A stretch of 64,000 nucleotides of DNA, taken from assembly GCF_002917925.1 (NCBI RefSeq), contig NZ_PPFE01000001.1, forward strand, positions 310,001 through 374,000. Direction: 5' to 3'. The stretch's first letter is position 1. Every line of letters begins with the position of its first letter. Of this stretch, positions 43,229 through 54,734 are shown one piece after another. Made by a program: the position numbers and the translations under genes. The notes below the pieces were generated by a model. That model searched no databases, was not told the DNA's origin, and was given only the letters and a program-made list of their open reading frames with translations. Origin of the DNA: Roseovarius confluentis. GTDB taxonomy: Bacteria > Pseudomonadota > Alphaproteobacteria > Rhodobacterales > Rhodobacteraceae.

Positions 43229-43239
43229 GTCTTGTCTCC

Positions 43240-43524
43240 TCAAACTCCGTCCACGATGACGATGTCGCGCTCGCTCGACGAGGTCGCGATCGGCAGGATG
43301 CGCTGATACGCATCCGAATTGTACCAGTCCAGCGCCGCCTGGTGGTCCGGGAACTCGATGATCACATGCCGGTCCGGGCCGATCCCCTCGACCTGCGTCT
43401 GCGTGCCGCCCTTCGCCAGGAACCGCCCACCGAATTCCTCGGCCAGCGCCACGGTCTGGCTGGCATAGGCCTTGTAATCCTCGGGATCGGTCACGTTGAT
43501 CCGCGCAATCAGGTAGGCCGCCAT
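43240..43524 (-). CDS. DUF1330 protein, copy 2
   Basis: The 94-residue paralogue (MAAYLIARINVTDPEDYKAY ... FPDHQAALDWYNSDAYQRIL) is upstream of copy 1. Both end with the same type of segment (SERDIVIVDGV and SERDLVIVETS). It lies 24 bp after the alaS stop, so the DUF1330-DUF1330-MOSC series may be partly read from the alaS promoter. Confidence 0.9.
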   Translation of the reverse strand: MAAYLIARINVTDPEDYKAYASQTVALAEEFGGRFLAKGGTQTQVEGIGPDRHVIIEFPDHQAALDWYNSDAYQRILPIATSSSERDIVIVDGV

Positions 43525-43548
43525 GTCGTTCCCCCTCTCAAGCGGGCG

Positions 43549-46239
43549 TCAGCCCTGCAACACCTGTTCCGCCGCCGCGATTGCGGCCTCGGCATTGTCG
43601 GTGCTCGCCGCGCCACCCTGCGCCATGTCGGGACGGCCTCCGCCGCCCTTGCCGCCCAGCTCCGCCACGGCGGCCCGGACAAGATCGACCGCCGACAGCG
43701 TGTCGGTCAAGTCCTTCGTCACGCCTGCGGCCACGGCGGCCTTGCCATCGGCATCGGCGATCAGCAGCACCGCGCCCGATCCGATCCGTGTCTTCATCTC
43801 GTCCATCAGCGGCGGCAGGTCGCGCCCCGACACGCCCGACAGCACTTGCGCAAGGAACTTCACACCGTTCACGTCCTTGGCCTCTGGCCCGGCAGCACCA
43901 CCGCCACCCATTGCCAGTTCCCGTTTCAGCTGTGTCACCTCGTTGGCCAGCGCCTTGCGCTCGTCCATCAACGCACGCACGCGGTCCAGCACGTCGCCCG
44001 GCTGCGCCTTCAGTTCCGAGGCCAGCGCCGCCATGCGGTGATCCTGTTCGCTCAGGTACTTGAACGCCTCCGGCCCGGTCAGCGCCTCGATCCGGCGCAC
44101 GCCGGAACTCGACGCCCCCTCACCCACCATCACGAAAAGGCCGATGTCGCCGGTCTGGCGCACATGGGTGCCGCCGCACAGCTCGATCGAATAGGTCTGG
44201 CCATCCAGCCCCTTGCCCGAGCCATCCTCGGACCCCATCGAGACCACGCGCACCTCGTCGCCGTATTTCTCGCCGAAAAGCGCCTGCGCCCCGATGGCGC
44301 GCGCATCGTCCGGCGTCATGATCCGCGTCTCGACCTTGCCGTTCTGGCGGATATAGGCGTTGACCTCTTCCTCCACCTGCTTGATCTCCTCCAGCGTCAT
44401 GCCCTTGGCATGGCTGAAGTCAAAGCGCAGCCGATCGGGCGCGTTCAGGCTCCCGCGCTGCGCCACGTGATCGCCAAGCGCCTTGCGCAGCGCCTCGTGC
44501 AGCAGGTGCGTGGCCGAGTGGTTGGACCGGATCGCCGTGCGGCGCCCATGATCCACCTCAAGCTTCACCGGGTCGCCCACTTCCAGTTTGCCGGAATCAA
44601 CCGTTAAGTAGTGTGCGGAAAGTCCGCCGGCGCGCTTCTGCACATCGCTTACGTGCCCAGAAAAACGTGCCTCGCCTTCTTCGCGCCCGCCTTCAAGGCT
44701 GCGAACGTAACCGTGGTCGGCGACTTGTCCGCCCGCTTCTGCATAGAACGGCGTTTGGTTGAAGACCACCCACGCCGCACCGCCTTCAGTGTGGAGCGAC
44801 TGAATCTCCTTGCCTTCCGATACGATCGCCTGCACCACGCCCTCGGCGGTCTCCGTGTCATACCCGAGGAAATCCGTGGCGCTGTGCTTTTCCGCCAGGT
44901 CAAACCATACGGTGGCGTCCGCCGCCTCGCCGCTGCCCGACCATGCCGCGCGCGCCTTGGCCTTTTGCTCCTCCATCGCGGAATCGAACCCCGCGACGTC
45001 GACCTCACGGCCCTTCTCGCGCAACGCGTCCTGCGTCAGGTCCAGCGGGAACCCATAAGTGTCATAGAGCTTGAACGCCGCCTCACCGGGCAGCGCCGCG
45101 CCGTCGCCCAGCTTGCCCAACTCGTCGTCCAGCAGGCGCAGACCCCGGTCCAGCGTCTGCTTGAACCGCTTTTCCTCCAGTTCCAGCGTTTCCTCGATCA
45201 GCGGCTGCGCCCGGCCCAGCTCGGGGAAGGCCTGCCCCATAAGCCCCACCAGGTTCGGCACCAGCCGGTACATCACCGGGTCCTGCGCGCCCAGCAGGTG
45301 CGCATGCCGCATCGCCCGCCGCATGATCCGGCGCAGCACATAGCCGCGCCCCTCGTTCGACGGCATCACCCCGTCGGCAATCAGGAAGGAGGTCGAGCGC
45401 AAATGGTCCGCGATCACCCGGTGATGGACGTTGCCCGGCCCGTCCGGCGCACCATCAGTCACATGCGCGCTCGCCTCGATCAGGCTGCGCATCAGGTCGG
45501 TGTCGTAATTGTCGTGCTTGCCCTGCAACAGCGCGCCGATCCGTTCCAGCCCCATGCCGGTGTCGATCGACTGCATGTCCAGATCCACCTGGCTGCCATC
45601 CTCGAACCGCTCGTTCTGCATGAAAACGAGGTTCCAGATCTCGATGAACCGGTCGCCATCCTCCTCCGGGCTACCCGGAGGGCCACCCCAGATCTCGGGG
45701 CCGTGGTCATAGAAGATCTCGGTGCACGGCCCGCAAGGACCCGTCGCGCCCATCGACCAGAAATTGTCATCCGTCGCGATGCGGATGATCCGGTCATCGC
45801 TCAGGCCGGCATGTTTCTTCCAGATCTCCGCCGCTTCGTCATCGGTATGATAGACCGTGACCAGGAGCTTGGACTTGTCGATCCCGAAATCCTTGGTCAG
45901 CAGGTCCCAGGCATAAGGGATCGCCTCGGACTTGAAGTAATCGCCGAAACTGAAATTCCCCAGCATCTCGAAAAACGTATGGTGCCGGGCGGTGTAACCG
46001 ACATTGTCGAGGTCATTGTGCTTGCCCCCCGCCCGCACGCATTTCTGGCTGGTGGTGGCGCGGGAATAATCGCGTTTCTCGACCCCGGTGAAAAGGTTTT
46101 TGAACTGCACCATGCCCGAATTGGTGAACATCAATGTCGGGTCGTTGCGCGGCACAAGCGGGCTGCTCGGCACCACCTCGTGGCCGTTGCGTTCAAAGAA
46201 ACTGAGGAAGGTCGAGCGGATCTCGTTAAGCGTGGGCAT
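43549..46239 (-). CDS. alaS: alanyl-tRNA synthetase
   Basis: The 896-residue class II synthetase starts [20 protein letters not shown]. It has the catalytic domain ([20 protein letters not shown]), the editing domain with zinc-type ligands ([20 protein letters not shown] and the later CGGTHV) and a C-terminal oligomerisation domain ([15 protein letters not shown]). The frame extends upstream to 46359, but the alignable start is ATG 46239. Length matches the family. Confidence 0.97.
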   Translation of the reverse strand: MPTLNEIRSTFLSFFERNGHEVVPSSPLVPRNDPTLMFTNSGMVQFKNLFTGVEKRDYSRATTSQKCVRAGGKHNDLDNVGYTARHHTFFEMLGNFSFGDYFKSEAIPYAWDLLTKDFGIDKSKLLVTVYHTDDEAAEIWKKHAGLSDDRIIRIATDDNFWSMGATGPCGPCTEIFYDHGPEIWGGPPGSPEEDGDRFIEIWNLVFMQNERFEDGSQVDLDMQSIDTGMGLERIGALLQGKHDNYDTDLMRSLIEASAHVTDGAPDGPGNVHHRVIADHLRSTSFLIADGVMPSNEGRGYVLRRIMRRAMRHAHLLGAQDPVMYRLVPNLVGLMGQAFPELGRAQPLIEETLELEEKRFKQTLDRGLRLLDDELGKLGDGAALPGEAAFKLYDTYGFPLDLTQDALREKGREVDVAGFDSAMEEQKAKARAAWSGSGEAADATVWFDLAEKHSATDFLGYDTETAEGVVQAIVSEGKEIQSLHTEGGAAWVVFNQTPFYAEAGGQVADHGYVRSLEGGREEGEARFSGHVSDVQKRAGGLSAHYLTVDSGKLEVGDPVKLEVDHGRRTAIRSNHSATHLLHEALRKALGDHVAQRGSLNAPDRLRFDFSHAKGMTLEEIKQVEEEVNAYIRQNGKVETRIMTPDDARAIGAQALFGEKYGDEVRVVSMGSEDGSGKGLDGQTYSIELCGGTHVRQTGDIGLFVMVGEGASSSGVRRIEALTGPEAFKYLSEQDHRMAALASELKAQPGDVLDRVRALMDERKALANEVTQLKRELAMGGGGAAGPEAKDVNGVKFLAQVLSGVSGRDLPPLMDEMKTRIGSGAVLLIADADGKAAVAAGVTKDLTDTLSAVDLVRAAVAELGGKGGGGRPDMAQGGAASTDNAEAAIAAAEQVLQG

Positions 46240-46348
46240 AGGCGTCTGGTCCGAAGGCAAAAGTTGCGTCGAACCCGTGTAACGCCAAGCCATTTGACTG
46301 TCCACAGAAGCCGGGCGTTTCCATCGGCGCGCATGGGTCCCCGAAAGA

Positions 46349-46378
46349 GCAAAGGCCACCCCGTCGGATGGCCTTTGC
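46349..46378 (-). terminator. terminator after recA
   Basis: A perfect 10-bp stem, GCAAAGGCCA paired with TGGCCTTTGC, encloses a 10-nt loop 65 bp past the recA stop, followed on the minus strand by CTCTTTC. It would separate recA from alaS, which has the same direction. Confidence 0.65.
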
Positions 46379-46442
46379 CCGGATATTCTCCGCCACCCGT
46401 CGGTGGCGCAGGCCCTTTCCGGAGTGGGCCATCTCCGTTCCG

Positions 46443-47522
46443 TCAGTCGTCCAGAACGTCCTCGGCGGCCTCGTCGGCACCACCGGGCATGTCGAAGTCC
46501 AGACCGTGCGCGCCGCGGATCTTGTCCTCGATCTCGTAGGCGATCTTCTTGTTTTCCTTCAGGAAGTTCTTGGCATTCTCGCGCCCCTGGCCGATCCGCT
46601 CGTCGCCATAGCTGAACCAGCTGCCCGATTTCTCGACCACGCCGGCCGCGACACCCAGGTCCAGCAACTCGCCGCGTTTCGAGATACCCTCGCCATACAT
46701 GATGTCGAACTCGACCTGCTTGAAGGGCGGCGCGACCTTGTTCTTGACCACCTTCACGCGGGTCTGGTTGCCCACCACCTCGTCGCGGTCCTTGATCGAG
46801 CCGATCCGGCGAATGTCCAGCCGCACCGAGCTGTAGAACTTGAGCGCGTTGCCGCCCGTCGTCGTCTCGGGGCTACCGAACATGACCCCGATCTTCATGC
46901 GAATCTGGTTGATGAAGATCACCGTGCACTTGCTGCGGCTGATCGAGCCCGTCAGCTTGCGCATGGCCTGGCTCATCAGGCGGGCATGGACGCCCACGCT
47001 GCTGTCGCCCATGTCGCCTTCCAGCTCCGATTTCGGCGTCAGCGCCGCGACCGAGTCGACCACAACCATGCTCACGGCACCCGAGCGCACCAGCGTGTCC
47101 ACGATCTCCAGGCTTTGCTCGCCCGTGTCGGGCTGCGAAATCAACAACTCGTCCAGGTCCACGCCCAGTTTCTTGGCATAGACCGGGTCCAGCGCGTGCT
47201 CGGCGTCGACAAAGGCGCAAACGCCGCCCTTTTTCTGTTCCTCGGCGACGCAATGCAGCGTCAGCGTGGTCTTGCCCGAGCTTTCCGGCCCGTAGATTTC
47301 CACGATCCGGCCCTTGGGCAGGCCGCCGATGCCAAGCGCGATGTCGAGACCCAGCGAGCCGGTCGAGGTCGATTCGATGTCCTGCGCCGGGTTGTCGGCG
47401 CCCAGCTTCATGATCGAGCCCTTGCCGAACTGCCGTTCGATCTGCGCCAGCGCGCTGTCCAGCGCCTTCTGGCGGTCTTCTTTCTTCTTGCTGTCCATGT
47501 TCAAAAGATCTGCCGTTGCCAT
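46443..47522 (-). CDS. recA: recombinase RecA
   Basis: The 359-residue protein starts [20 protein letters not shown], with Walker [10 protein letters not shown], the [10 protein letters not shown] block and the C-terminal acidic end ([13 protein letters not shown]). RecA performs strand exchange and triggers LexA self-cleavage. I prefer ATG 47522; the ATG three codons upstream is too close to AGGG. A perfect SOS box lies 76 bp upstream. Confidence 0.98.
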   Translation of the reverse strand: MATADLLNMDSKKKEDRQKALDSALAQIERQFGKGSIMKLGADNPAQDIESTSTGSLGLDIALGIGGLPKGRIVEIYGPESSGKTTLTLHCVAEEQKKGGVCAFVDAEHALDPVYAKKLGVDLDELLISQPDTGEQSLEIVDTLVRSGAVSMVVVDSVAALTPKSELEGDMGDSSVGVHARLMSQAMRKLTGSISRSKCTVIFINQIRMKIGVMFGSPETTTGGNALKFYSSVRLDIRRIGSIKDRDEVVGNQTRVKVVKNKVAPPFKQVEFDIMYGEGISKRGELLDLGVAAGVVEKSGSWFSYGDERIGQGRENAKNFLKENKKIAYEIEDKIRGAHGLDFDMPGGADEAAEDVLDD

Positions 47523-47597
47523 ACCTGTCATTTCCCTTATTTCACACGCCAGACGGGGCGTCTATCGCAGTCTTCCCGCTGTCTGGCCGCCGCCTTC

Positions 47598-47612
47598 GTT
47601 CACCTCTTGTTC
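47598..47612. promoter_or_regulatory. SOS (LexA) box upstream of recA
   Basis: GTTC-ACCTCTT-GTTC is a perfect match to the alphaproteobacterial LexA operator GTTC-N7-GTTC, 76 bp upstream of the recA start. A promoter-like TTGAAA-N17-CATAAC can be read just upstream on the minus strand, so LexA would sit near the transcription start. Confidence 0.85.
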
Positions 47613-47682
47613 CGCATGTTATGAAGACAAAAGGAGAACATTTCAATCGAAATTGTTCCTTTCCGATGTTCGCAGCGATGGG

Positions 47683-47697
47683 TTAAAGAGGTGTTAC
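47683..47697. promoter_or_regulatory. CtrA-box-like site (one mismatch)
   Basis: TTAA-N7-TTAC, the same variant as upstream of ctrA, lies 30 bp upstream of the sulfotransferase-like gene. Candidate only. Confidence 0.3.
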
Positions 47698-47726
47698 CGA
47701 GGGCAGGCAAACGGGCAAAATCTTCT

Positions 47727-48371
47727 ATGCTGGTGTTTTCAAACGAAAAGCTCGTTTTCCTGTCGGTACCCAAGACCGGCACCACCGCCTACGAGGCCGC
47801 CCTTGCGCCCCGGGCCGCCATCGTCGTGCGCCATCCGCCCGAACTGAAACACGCGCCGGTCTTTCGCTACAATCGGTTCTTCCGCCCCGCGATCGAGAAG
47901 TTCATGGGCGAGGGATTCGACGTGCTGGCCGTGATGCGTGAGCCGCTCGACTGGCTGGGGTCGTGGTATCGCTACCGTCAGCGGCCGGGACAGGAACAGG
48001 CCTGCAATTCGACCCACGGGATCAGCTTCGACACGTTCGTGACCGAGTACATGAAGGGCAAGCGTGCCACTTACGCGCAAGTCGGCTCGCAGACCAAGTT
48101 CCTGGAGCCGCAGAAAAACGGCACCGCGGTCACGCATCTTTTTCGCTACGAAGATCAGGACGGGTTGCGACGGTTCCTGTCAGATCGGCTGCAGGTCGAG
48201 ATCGATACGCAGCGCATGAACAGTTCGCCGACCATGGCATTGACCCTCGATCCGGAAATCGAGCAGCGCTATCGACGGAAGTTCGCCGTGGAGTACCAGC
48301 TTTATGACGGGATCGCGGAGAACGGTGCCTTCGCGCCCCTCGCCAATGGCGTCCTGCCGCCGCATCACTGA
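47727..48371 (+). CDS. sulfotransferase-like protein
   Basis: The 214-residue protein has a PAPS-type 5'-phosphosulfate loop (FLSVPKTGTTAYEAAL, about 11-26) and a 3'-phosphate segment (VLAVMREPLDWLGSWYRYR). Homologues in roseobacters are, as I recall, often mislabelled gamma-glutamyl kinase, but the motifs are of sulfotransferases. The target is unknown. ATG 47727 is chosen; a GTG 12 codons upstream is the alternative. It shares the intergenic region with recA. Confidence 0.75.
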   Translation: MLVFSNEKLVFLSVPKTGTTAYEAALAPRAAIVVRHPPELKHAPVFRYNRFFRPAIEKFMGEGFDVLAVMREPLDWLGSWYRYRQRPGQEQACNSTHGISFDTFVTEYMKGKRATYAQVGSQTKFLEPQKNGTAVTHLFRYEDQDGLRRFLSDRLQVEIDTQRMNSSPTMALTLDPEIEQRYRRKFAVEYQLYDGIAENGAFAPLANGVLPPHH

Positions 48372-48455
48372 GGTCCCGCGCTGAAATGGGGCGCATTTCC
48401 TGAGCCGGAATGGCTTTGAGACTGCGCATTTTCGACAACGGACACAGGTGCGTTT

Positions 48456-48478
48456 CCCGCCCGCCGAAGCCGGGCAGG
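48456..48478. terminator. hairpin between convergent genes
   Basis: CCCGCCCG (48456-48463) pairs with CGGGCAGG (48471-48478) around a 7-nt loop, with one G-T pair. It lies between the sulfotransferase-like gene and cckA, which converge. T-runs are short, so confidence is moderate. Confidence 0.4.
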
Positions 48479-48485
48479 CGCAGTG

Positions 48486-50789
48486 TCATCCCTGCGAAAG
48501 CTGGTGTTGCACCGTCTCGGTCAGCTCCGTCAGCGAGAACGGCTTGGGCAGGAACGTCGAGTTGGGAATGCGCGACTGTATCTCGCCAAAGGTCTCCTCT
48601 GCATAGCCCGACATGAAGACCACCTGCGTCTCAGGGCGCCGTTCCAGCGCCTGCAAGACCCAGGCAGGCCCGTCGATGCCCGGCATCACAACGTCTGAAA
48701 CGAAGACATCCACCTCCAGCGTGCTGTCTTCCAGCAACTCCAGCGCGGCCTCGGCCGAGTCGGCCTCCAGCACGGTCATGCCGCGCAGTTGCAGGGCGCG
48801 GCTGGCAAAGGCCCGGACCGGCGCCTCGTCCTCGACCAAAAGGACGACGCCCTCGGTCTTGGAGGCAAGCCGCGCCGGGGCATGTGGTTCGGTCTCGGCC
48901 GTGTCTTCGCGCAGGTGAGCGGGCAGCAGAACCTGGAACGTCGTGCCCTCGCCAGGCTGGCTGTCGGCGAAAATGAAGCCGCCGGTCTGCTTGACGATGC
49001 CATAAGCCGTCGACAATCCAAGCCCCGTCCCCTCGCCGGTGCGCTTGGTCGTGAAGAACGGCTCGAACACCTTCTGGATCTTGTCCTGCGAAATACCCGC
49101 CCCCTCGTCGGTGACGGTAACCCGCACGTAGCGGCCCGGCGCCACCACCGCCCGGTCGCGGCGCAGGGGCTCGTCGAACGTGACGTTTTCGGTTGCGATG
49201 CGGATGTCGCCCCCCTCGGGCATGGCGTCGCGCGCGTTGACCACCAGGTTCATCAGCACCTGTTCCAACTGCCGCTTGTCGGCCCGGATCGACCACAGCG
49301 TGGGATCGTGGCTGAGCGACAGCATCACCCGCTCGCCGACCAGGCGGTTCAGCAGGTGCGTCAGGTCCGACAGCATGTCGCGCAGGTCCATCACCTCGGG
49401 GCGCAGGGTCTGCTTGCGCGAATAGGCCAGAAGCTGGCTGACCAGCGCCGCCGCGCGATTGGCGTTCTGGTTGATCTGGATAAGATCGCCATAATCCGGA
49501 TCGCCCTGATCGTGCCGCAACAGCAGCAGATCGCAATGCCCGGCAATGGCCGTCAGCAGGTTGTTGAAATCATGCGCCACACCACCGGCAAGCTGTCCGA
49601 TTGCCTGCATTTTCTGGCTTTGCACGAACTGCCCTTCCAGCGTCTTCAGTTTGGTCGCGTCGTTCAGAACGGCGATCAGCACGGTTTCGCCCGCCTCGGA
49701 CGCGCGGTTCAGCGTGACCTGAACGAATGTCTCACGGTCGTCGCGCCTCACGCGCAGAAACTCCGACTGCACCCCGCCGCGCCCCTTGGCCGCATCCTCC
49801 AGCCAGTCCGGGATCGACCGGCCCAGCCCCTCCATCAGATCCGAGAGCGTCTTGCCGCAGCACCCATCCACGCCCAGCAGGTCGCGCGCAGGCCGGTTCG
49901 AGATCTGCACTTCGCCTGTACGCGCGAGTTTCAGCAAAGGCACGGGCAATTCGTCGAAAAACGCCCAGCCATCCGGCTGACGTTCGGTAGGCGCGACACC
50001 GGGCAACAGGAAGATCTCGCGCCGGCCTGCCACGCCCTCAAGCTCCACCACGAGGCAGGCGCTCAGGCCGTCGACTGTGGTGATGTCGTTGATCTGTCCC
50101 GAGCGCAGGGGCATCTTGGGGAAAATGCGGTCGAGCGAGCGCGCGCGCGCGCCCATCAATTGCCGCGCGGCGGAGTTCATGAACAAGACGGCCCCGCCCC
50201 GCCCCACGGTCAGCATCGGCAGCGGAACGGGATCCGCCTCGCGCGAGGGGCGGTCAGCGGATTTTTCGATCCGCCAGATATACCGGTCGGCCGCCGCACG
50301 GTGTACGCCGATGCGCAGGTGCCCGGCCCGCGTGACCACGTCCTCATGCGCGGATCCGCGCAACTGCGCACGGCTTTCAAGTCGATAGAGAATTGGCCCG
50401 GGATTGGCGACCGCGTGTTTCAGCGCCCCGGCCAGCGTCGTCGCCTCGTCGGCGGCAAAGGCGGTCATCGCGGCGCGGTTGGCATAGCGGATGTCACCCT
50501 CGCGCCCTGTCAGGATCGCGGGGGTCGCATCCTCGCCCAGGAACTCCTCTGCCGCGTCGACCAGCGCCTTGCGAAACCGCGTCTCCGCCGCGTTCACAAT
50601 GCCGATCCACAGCGCCGACATCAGCAGAATCGCCGAGGTAAAGACCGCCGCCATCCGCAACGTCGCGTCGGGCACGACCACCGCCACTGCGCCGAACAGG
50701 ACGGCGGCGATCAGCACCGCCCTGGCGCGCGGCCTGATTCGGGCTGCGGCATCGCGCAACGGCAATACTGTTCCGGTAGTGGATGCCAA
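48486..50789 (-). CDS. cckA: cell-cycle hybrid histidine kinase CckA
   Basis: The 767-residue protein has two N-terminal membrane helices (about 20-65), PAS-like regions (about 80-380), a HisKA domain with His406 (GGVAHDFNNLLTAIAGHCDL), an ATPase domain (NLVVNARDAMPEGG, EGTGLGLSTAYGI) and a C-terminal receiver with Asp699 (FVSDVVMPGIDG). This is the architecture of CckA, which feeds phosphate through ChpT to CtrA. No ATG lies near the start; TTG 50789 with GGGAGG at proper spacing is the best start. A perfect CtrA box lies 52 bp upstream. Confidence 0.93.
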   Translation of the reverse strand: MASTTGTVLPLRDAAARIRPRARAVLIAAVLFGAVAVVVPDATLRMAAVFTSAILLMSALWIGIVNAAETRFRKALVDAAEEFLGEDATPAILTGREGDIRYANRAAMTAFAADEATTLAGALKHAVANPGPILYRLESRAQLRGSAHEDVVTRAGHLRIGVHRAAADRYIWRIEKSADRPSREADPVPLPMLTVGRGGAVLFMNSAARQLMGARARSLDRIFPKMPLRSGQINDITTVDGLSACLVVELEGVAGRREIFLLPGVAPTERQPDGWAFFDELPVPLLKLARTGEVQISNRPARDLLGVDGCCGKTLSDLMEGLGRSIPDWLEDAAKGRGGVQSEFLRVRRDDRETFVQVTLNRASEAGETVLIAVLNDATKLKTLEGQFVQSQKMQAIGQLAGGVAHDFNNLLTAIAGHCDLLLLRHDQGDPDYGDLIQINQNANRAAALVSQLLAYSRKQTLRPEVMDLRDMLSDLTHLLNRLVGERVMLSLSHDPTLWSIRADKRQLEQVLMNLVVNARDAMPEGGDIRIATENVTFDEPLRRDRAVVAPGRYVRVTVTDEGAGISQDKIQKVFEPFFTTKRTGEGTGLGLSTAYGIVKQTGGFIFADSQPGEGTTFQVLLPAHLREDTAETEPHAPARLASKTEGVVLLVEDEAPVRAFASRALQLRGMTVLEADSAEAALELLEDSTLEVDVFVSDVVMPGIDGPAWVLQALERRPETQVVFMSGYAEETFGEIQSRIPNSTFLPKPFSLTELTETVQHQLSQG

Positions 50790-50840
50790 CCGGCACCTCC
50801 CCAATCACAAGCTCCTGCCCGACGTCATAGGCGGCGGGGC

Positions 50841-50855
50841 TTAAAGTTAGATTAA
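50841..50855. promoter_or_regulatory. perfect CtrA box upstream of cckA
   Basis: TTAA-AGTTAGA-TTAA fits the CtrA consensus TTAA-N7-TTAA exactly. It is 52 bp upstream of the cckA start, suggesting that CtrA controls transcription of its own kinase. Confidence 0.65.
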
Positions 50856-50904
50856 CGCTGAAAGAGAGAACACGTCTAGGTTGCTTCTGCCTGAGCGGTC
50901 ACAG

Positions 50905-52074
50905 CTATTCCGGTTTGCGCAACAGCGCCAGAAAGAACCCGTCGCCAATCTCCGAGATGGGCCATCGGCGCGTGTCCTGCCGGGCCCAGTCCGGATGCGC
51001 CGTCTCGAACCGTGACACCTGGCGCTCGTTCTCCTCGGTCAACACCGAACATGTCGTGTAGGTCAGGTATCCGCCGGGACGCACAAGCGCCTGCGCCTGC
51101 ACGAGAATTTCCCACTGGAGCGCGCCAAGCTGATCCAGGCGTCCGGGCGTCAGCGCCCATTTCGCCTCGGGCGTGCGCCGCCACGTGCCGCTGCCCGAAC
51201 AGGGCACGTCGCAAAGCACGATATCGAACGGTGCGGCCTGCGCCACGTCCCCCGGTTCAAGCCGCGAAACACGTACCTTTGCCCGGTCGGCCCGTGCGGG
51301 AAGGTCGCGCATCCGTTCGGGCGCGGCGTCATGCGCGAACCAGGCGCCCTCGTGCCACCCGGCCAGCGCCAGAACCTTGCCGCCGCCACCGGCGCAATAG
51401 TCCAGCACGCGTCCGCCCGCGGGGTCTGGCAAGACCGCCATCGCGGCCTGGCTGCTGGCGTCCTGAAGCTCGACATGACCGTCCCGGAAGGCGGCCGATT
51501 GCGCAACGCGCCGCGCGCCCTCGGTCACAAGAAAGGCGCCCCTGACAGTCGAAACGGGACGGGCAACAATTCCATCTTGTTCCATCATATCAATGACTTC
51601 ATCGGCACTATTCATGCGGGGATTGTGCCGCAGGCAGACCGGCGCCCGATGGCGCAGCGCCTCCGCGGCGGCGGCGGCGTCTTCCTCCCCCAGGCTGTCC
51701 TTGAATCGCGCCCAAAGCCAGTCCGGCAAATCGCGGCTCTCTGCCTCTTCGGGCGTTGCGCCGGCGTCGCGCTCTTGCGCCGTCAAGGTCACGGGCGCGT
51801 GGCCCTCCCCGGTAAAGATCGTCTCTGGGTCGGTCTTCTCCGCACGCACATGCCCCAACATCAGGGCGCGGCCATTCTCGCCACCCCCGAGGGCGGCACA
51901 GGACCGCTTGCGGCGCAATACCGAGAAGACGTGGTCGCGCACCGCCGCGCGATCCTTCGACCCGGCATAGCGCGCTCCCCGCGCCCAGCGGGTCAGCGCC
52001 TGTTCCGCGGCCAGCCCGCCGGCCATGGCGTCGAGCACCTCGATCGCGGCCTGAACGCGCGCTGAAGGGGTCAC
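50905..52074 (-). CDS. RsmB-like RNA cytosine-C5 methyltransferase
   Basis: The 389-residue protein has an N-terminal NusB-like helical region and a C-terminal Nol1/Nop2/Sun catalytic domain with SAM motif LDYCAGGGGKVLALA, motif IV CDVPCSGSGTWRR and motif VI TTCSVL, each with its catalytic cysteine. It likely methylates C967 or another cytosine of 16S rRNA. It starts at GTG 52074 behind GAGG. The order guaB-rsmB-like on one strand is seen; operon status is uncertain. Confidence 0.9.
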   Translation of the reverse strand: MTPSARVQAAIEVLDAMAGGLAAEQALTRWARGARYAGSKDRAAVRDHVFSVLRRKRSCAALGGGENGRALMLGHVRAEKTDPETIFTGEGHAPVTLTAQERDAGATPEEAESRDLPDWLWARFKDSLGEEDAAAAAEALRHRAPVCLRHNPRMNSADEVIDMMEQDGIVARPVSTVRGAFLVTEGARRVAQSAAFRDGHVELQDASSQAAMAVLPDPAGGRVLDYCAGGGGKVLALAGWHEGAWFAHDAAPERMRDLPARADRAKVRVSRLEPGDVAQAAPFDIVLCDVPCSGSGTWRRTPEAKWALTPGRLDQLGALQWEILVQAQALVRPGGYLTYTTCSVLTEENERQVSRFETAHPDWARQDTRRWPISEIGDGFFLALLRKPE

Positions 52075-52119
52075 GAGATTACCTCAGGATCGCCGCACAA
52101 GTCCTTGCGATACCGCACT

Positions 52120-53604
<1,485 letters not shown>

Positions 53605-53695
53605 CTATTACACGGGTTGGCAGGAATGGAAAGGGGCGAATGGGCCCCTGCGCGCAGATGACATGGCCGGACCGCATGCCGCGACTTGCCGCGTC

Positions 53696-53720
53696 GTAGG
53701 CTGGGTGAAAACCCACGCAC
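53696..53720. repeat. REP-like hairpin, copy 1 (GAAA loop)
   Basis: GTAGGCTGGGT-GAAA-ACCCACGCAC forms a short stem (TGGGT/ACCCA) around GAAA, upstream of the agmatinase-family gene. A longer, better-paired copy is at 56431-56455. Confidence 0.65.
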
Positions 53721-53780
53721 GCCCCCTTGCCTTGCGCGCCCGCCGCACGCTAGCGTCCCTGCAACCAGAGGACACGCCCC

Positions 53781-54734
53781 ATGACAACCCACGGATACGA
53801 GAGCGGCCGGCTCGACCTGCCTTTCGTCGGCATCGCCACTTTCGGCAAGCGCCCCTATGTGGCCGACTGGAGCCGCATCGACGCCGACGTCGCCATCCTC
53901 GGCGCCCCTTTCGACGCCGGCACCCAATGGCGCTCGGGCGCCCGCTTCGGCCCCCGCGGCGTGCGCGAGGCGTCCACGCTCTTCAGCTTCGGCCATGCCG
54001 GCGCTTATGACCACGAGGACGACGCCACCTACCTGCCCGGCTCTGTCAGCATCGTCGATATCGGCGACGCCGACATCGTCCACACCGACACGATGACATC
54101 CCATGCCAATATCGAGGCGGGCGTCCGCGCCATCCTCACCGCCGGCGCCCTGCCCGTCACCATCGGCGGCGATCATTCCATCAATATCCCCTGCATCAAC
54201 GCCTATGACGATCAGGGCGACATCCATGTATTGCAGATCGACGCCCACCTCGATTTCGTCGACGAGCGTCATGGCGTCCGCTTTGGCCACGGCAACCCCA
54301 TGCGCCGCGCCGCCGAGAAACCTTTCGTCACCGGCCTCACCCAGCTGGGCATCCGCAATGTCAGCTCGACCGCCAAGGAAGGCTATGACGACGCCCGCGC
54401 GCGCGGCTCGGATATCCTGTCTGTCCGGCAGGTGCGCAAGCTGGGGCCCGAGGCCACCGCCGCCCGCATCCCCGAAGGTGCGCGGGTCTACATCACCATC
54501 GACATCGACGCCTTCTGCCCCTCCATCGCGCCGGGCACGGGCACGCCCAGCCATGGCGGGTTCCTCTATTACGACGTGCTCGAGATCCTGCAACAGGTCG
54601 CACAAAGCCACGAGATCGTCGGCATCGACCTGGTCGAGGTCGCCCCGGATTACGACCCCACCGGCTCCACCTCGATCCTCGCCGCGCAGGTGCTTCTGAA
54701 CCTTCTGGGCTTCGTCTTCCACGCCCGCGGCTGA
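53781..54734 (+). CDS. speB: agmatinase / ureohydrolase family protein
   Basis: The 317-residue protein is an arginase-fold binuclear manganese enzyme. Metal ligands are seen in GGDH (129-132), DAHLD (154-158) and DID (241-243). The usual DPA after the last pair reads CPS here (DIDAFCPSIAPGTG). It would release urea from agmatine or another guanidino compound; the exact substrate cannot be told, so the symbol is tentative. The next gene on the same strand is an Amt-family transporter. Confidence 0.85.
   Translation: MTTHGYESGRLDLPFVGIATFGKRPYVADWSRIDADVAILGAPFDAGTQWRSGARFGPRGVREASTLFSFGHAGAYDHEDDATYLPGSVSIVDIGDADIVHTDTMTSHANIEAGVRAILTAGALPVTIGGDHSINIPCINAYDDQGDIHVLQIDAHLDFVDERHGVRFGHGNPMRRAAEKPFVTGLTQLGIRNVSSTAKEGYDDARARGSDILSVRQVRKLGPEATAARIPEGARVYITIDIDAFCPSIAPGTGTPSHGGFLYYDVLEILQQVAQSHEIVGIDLVEVAPDYDPTGSTSILAAQVLLNLLGFVFHARG

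Noticed and set aside
47727..48371. Gamma-glutamyl kinase call used for similar proteins
   Set aside because: The loops are of the sulfotransferase type; no amino-acid-kinase motifs are seen.
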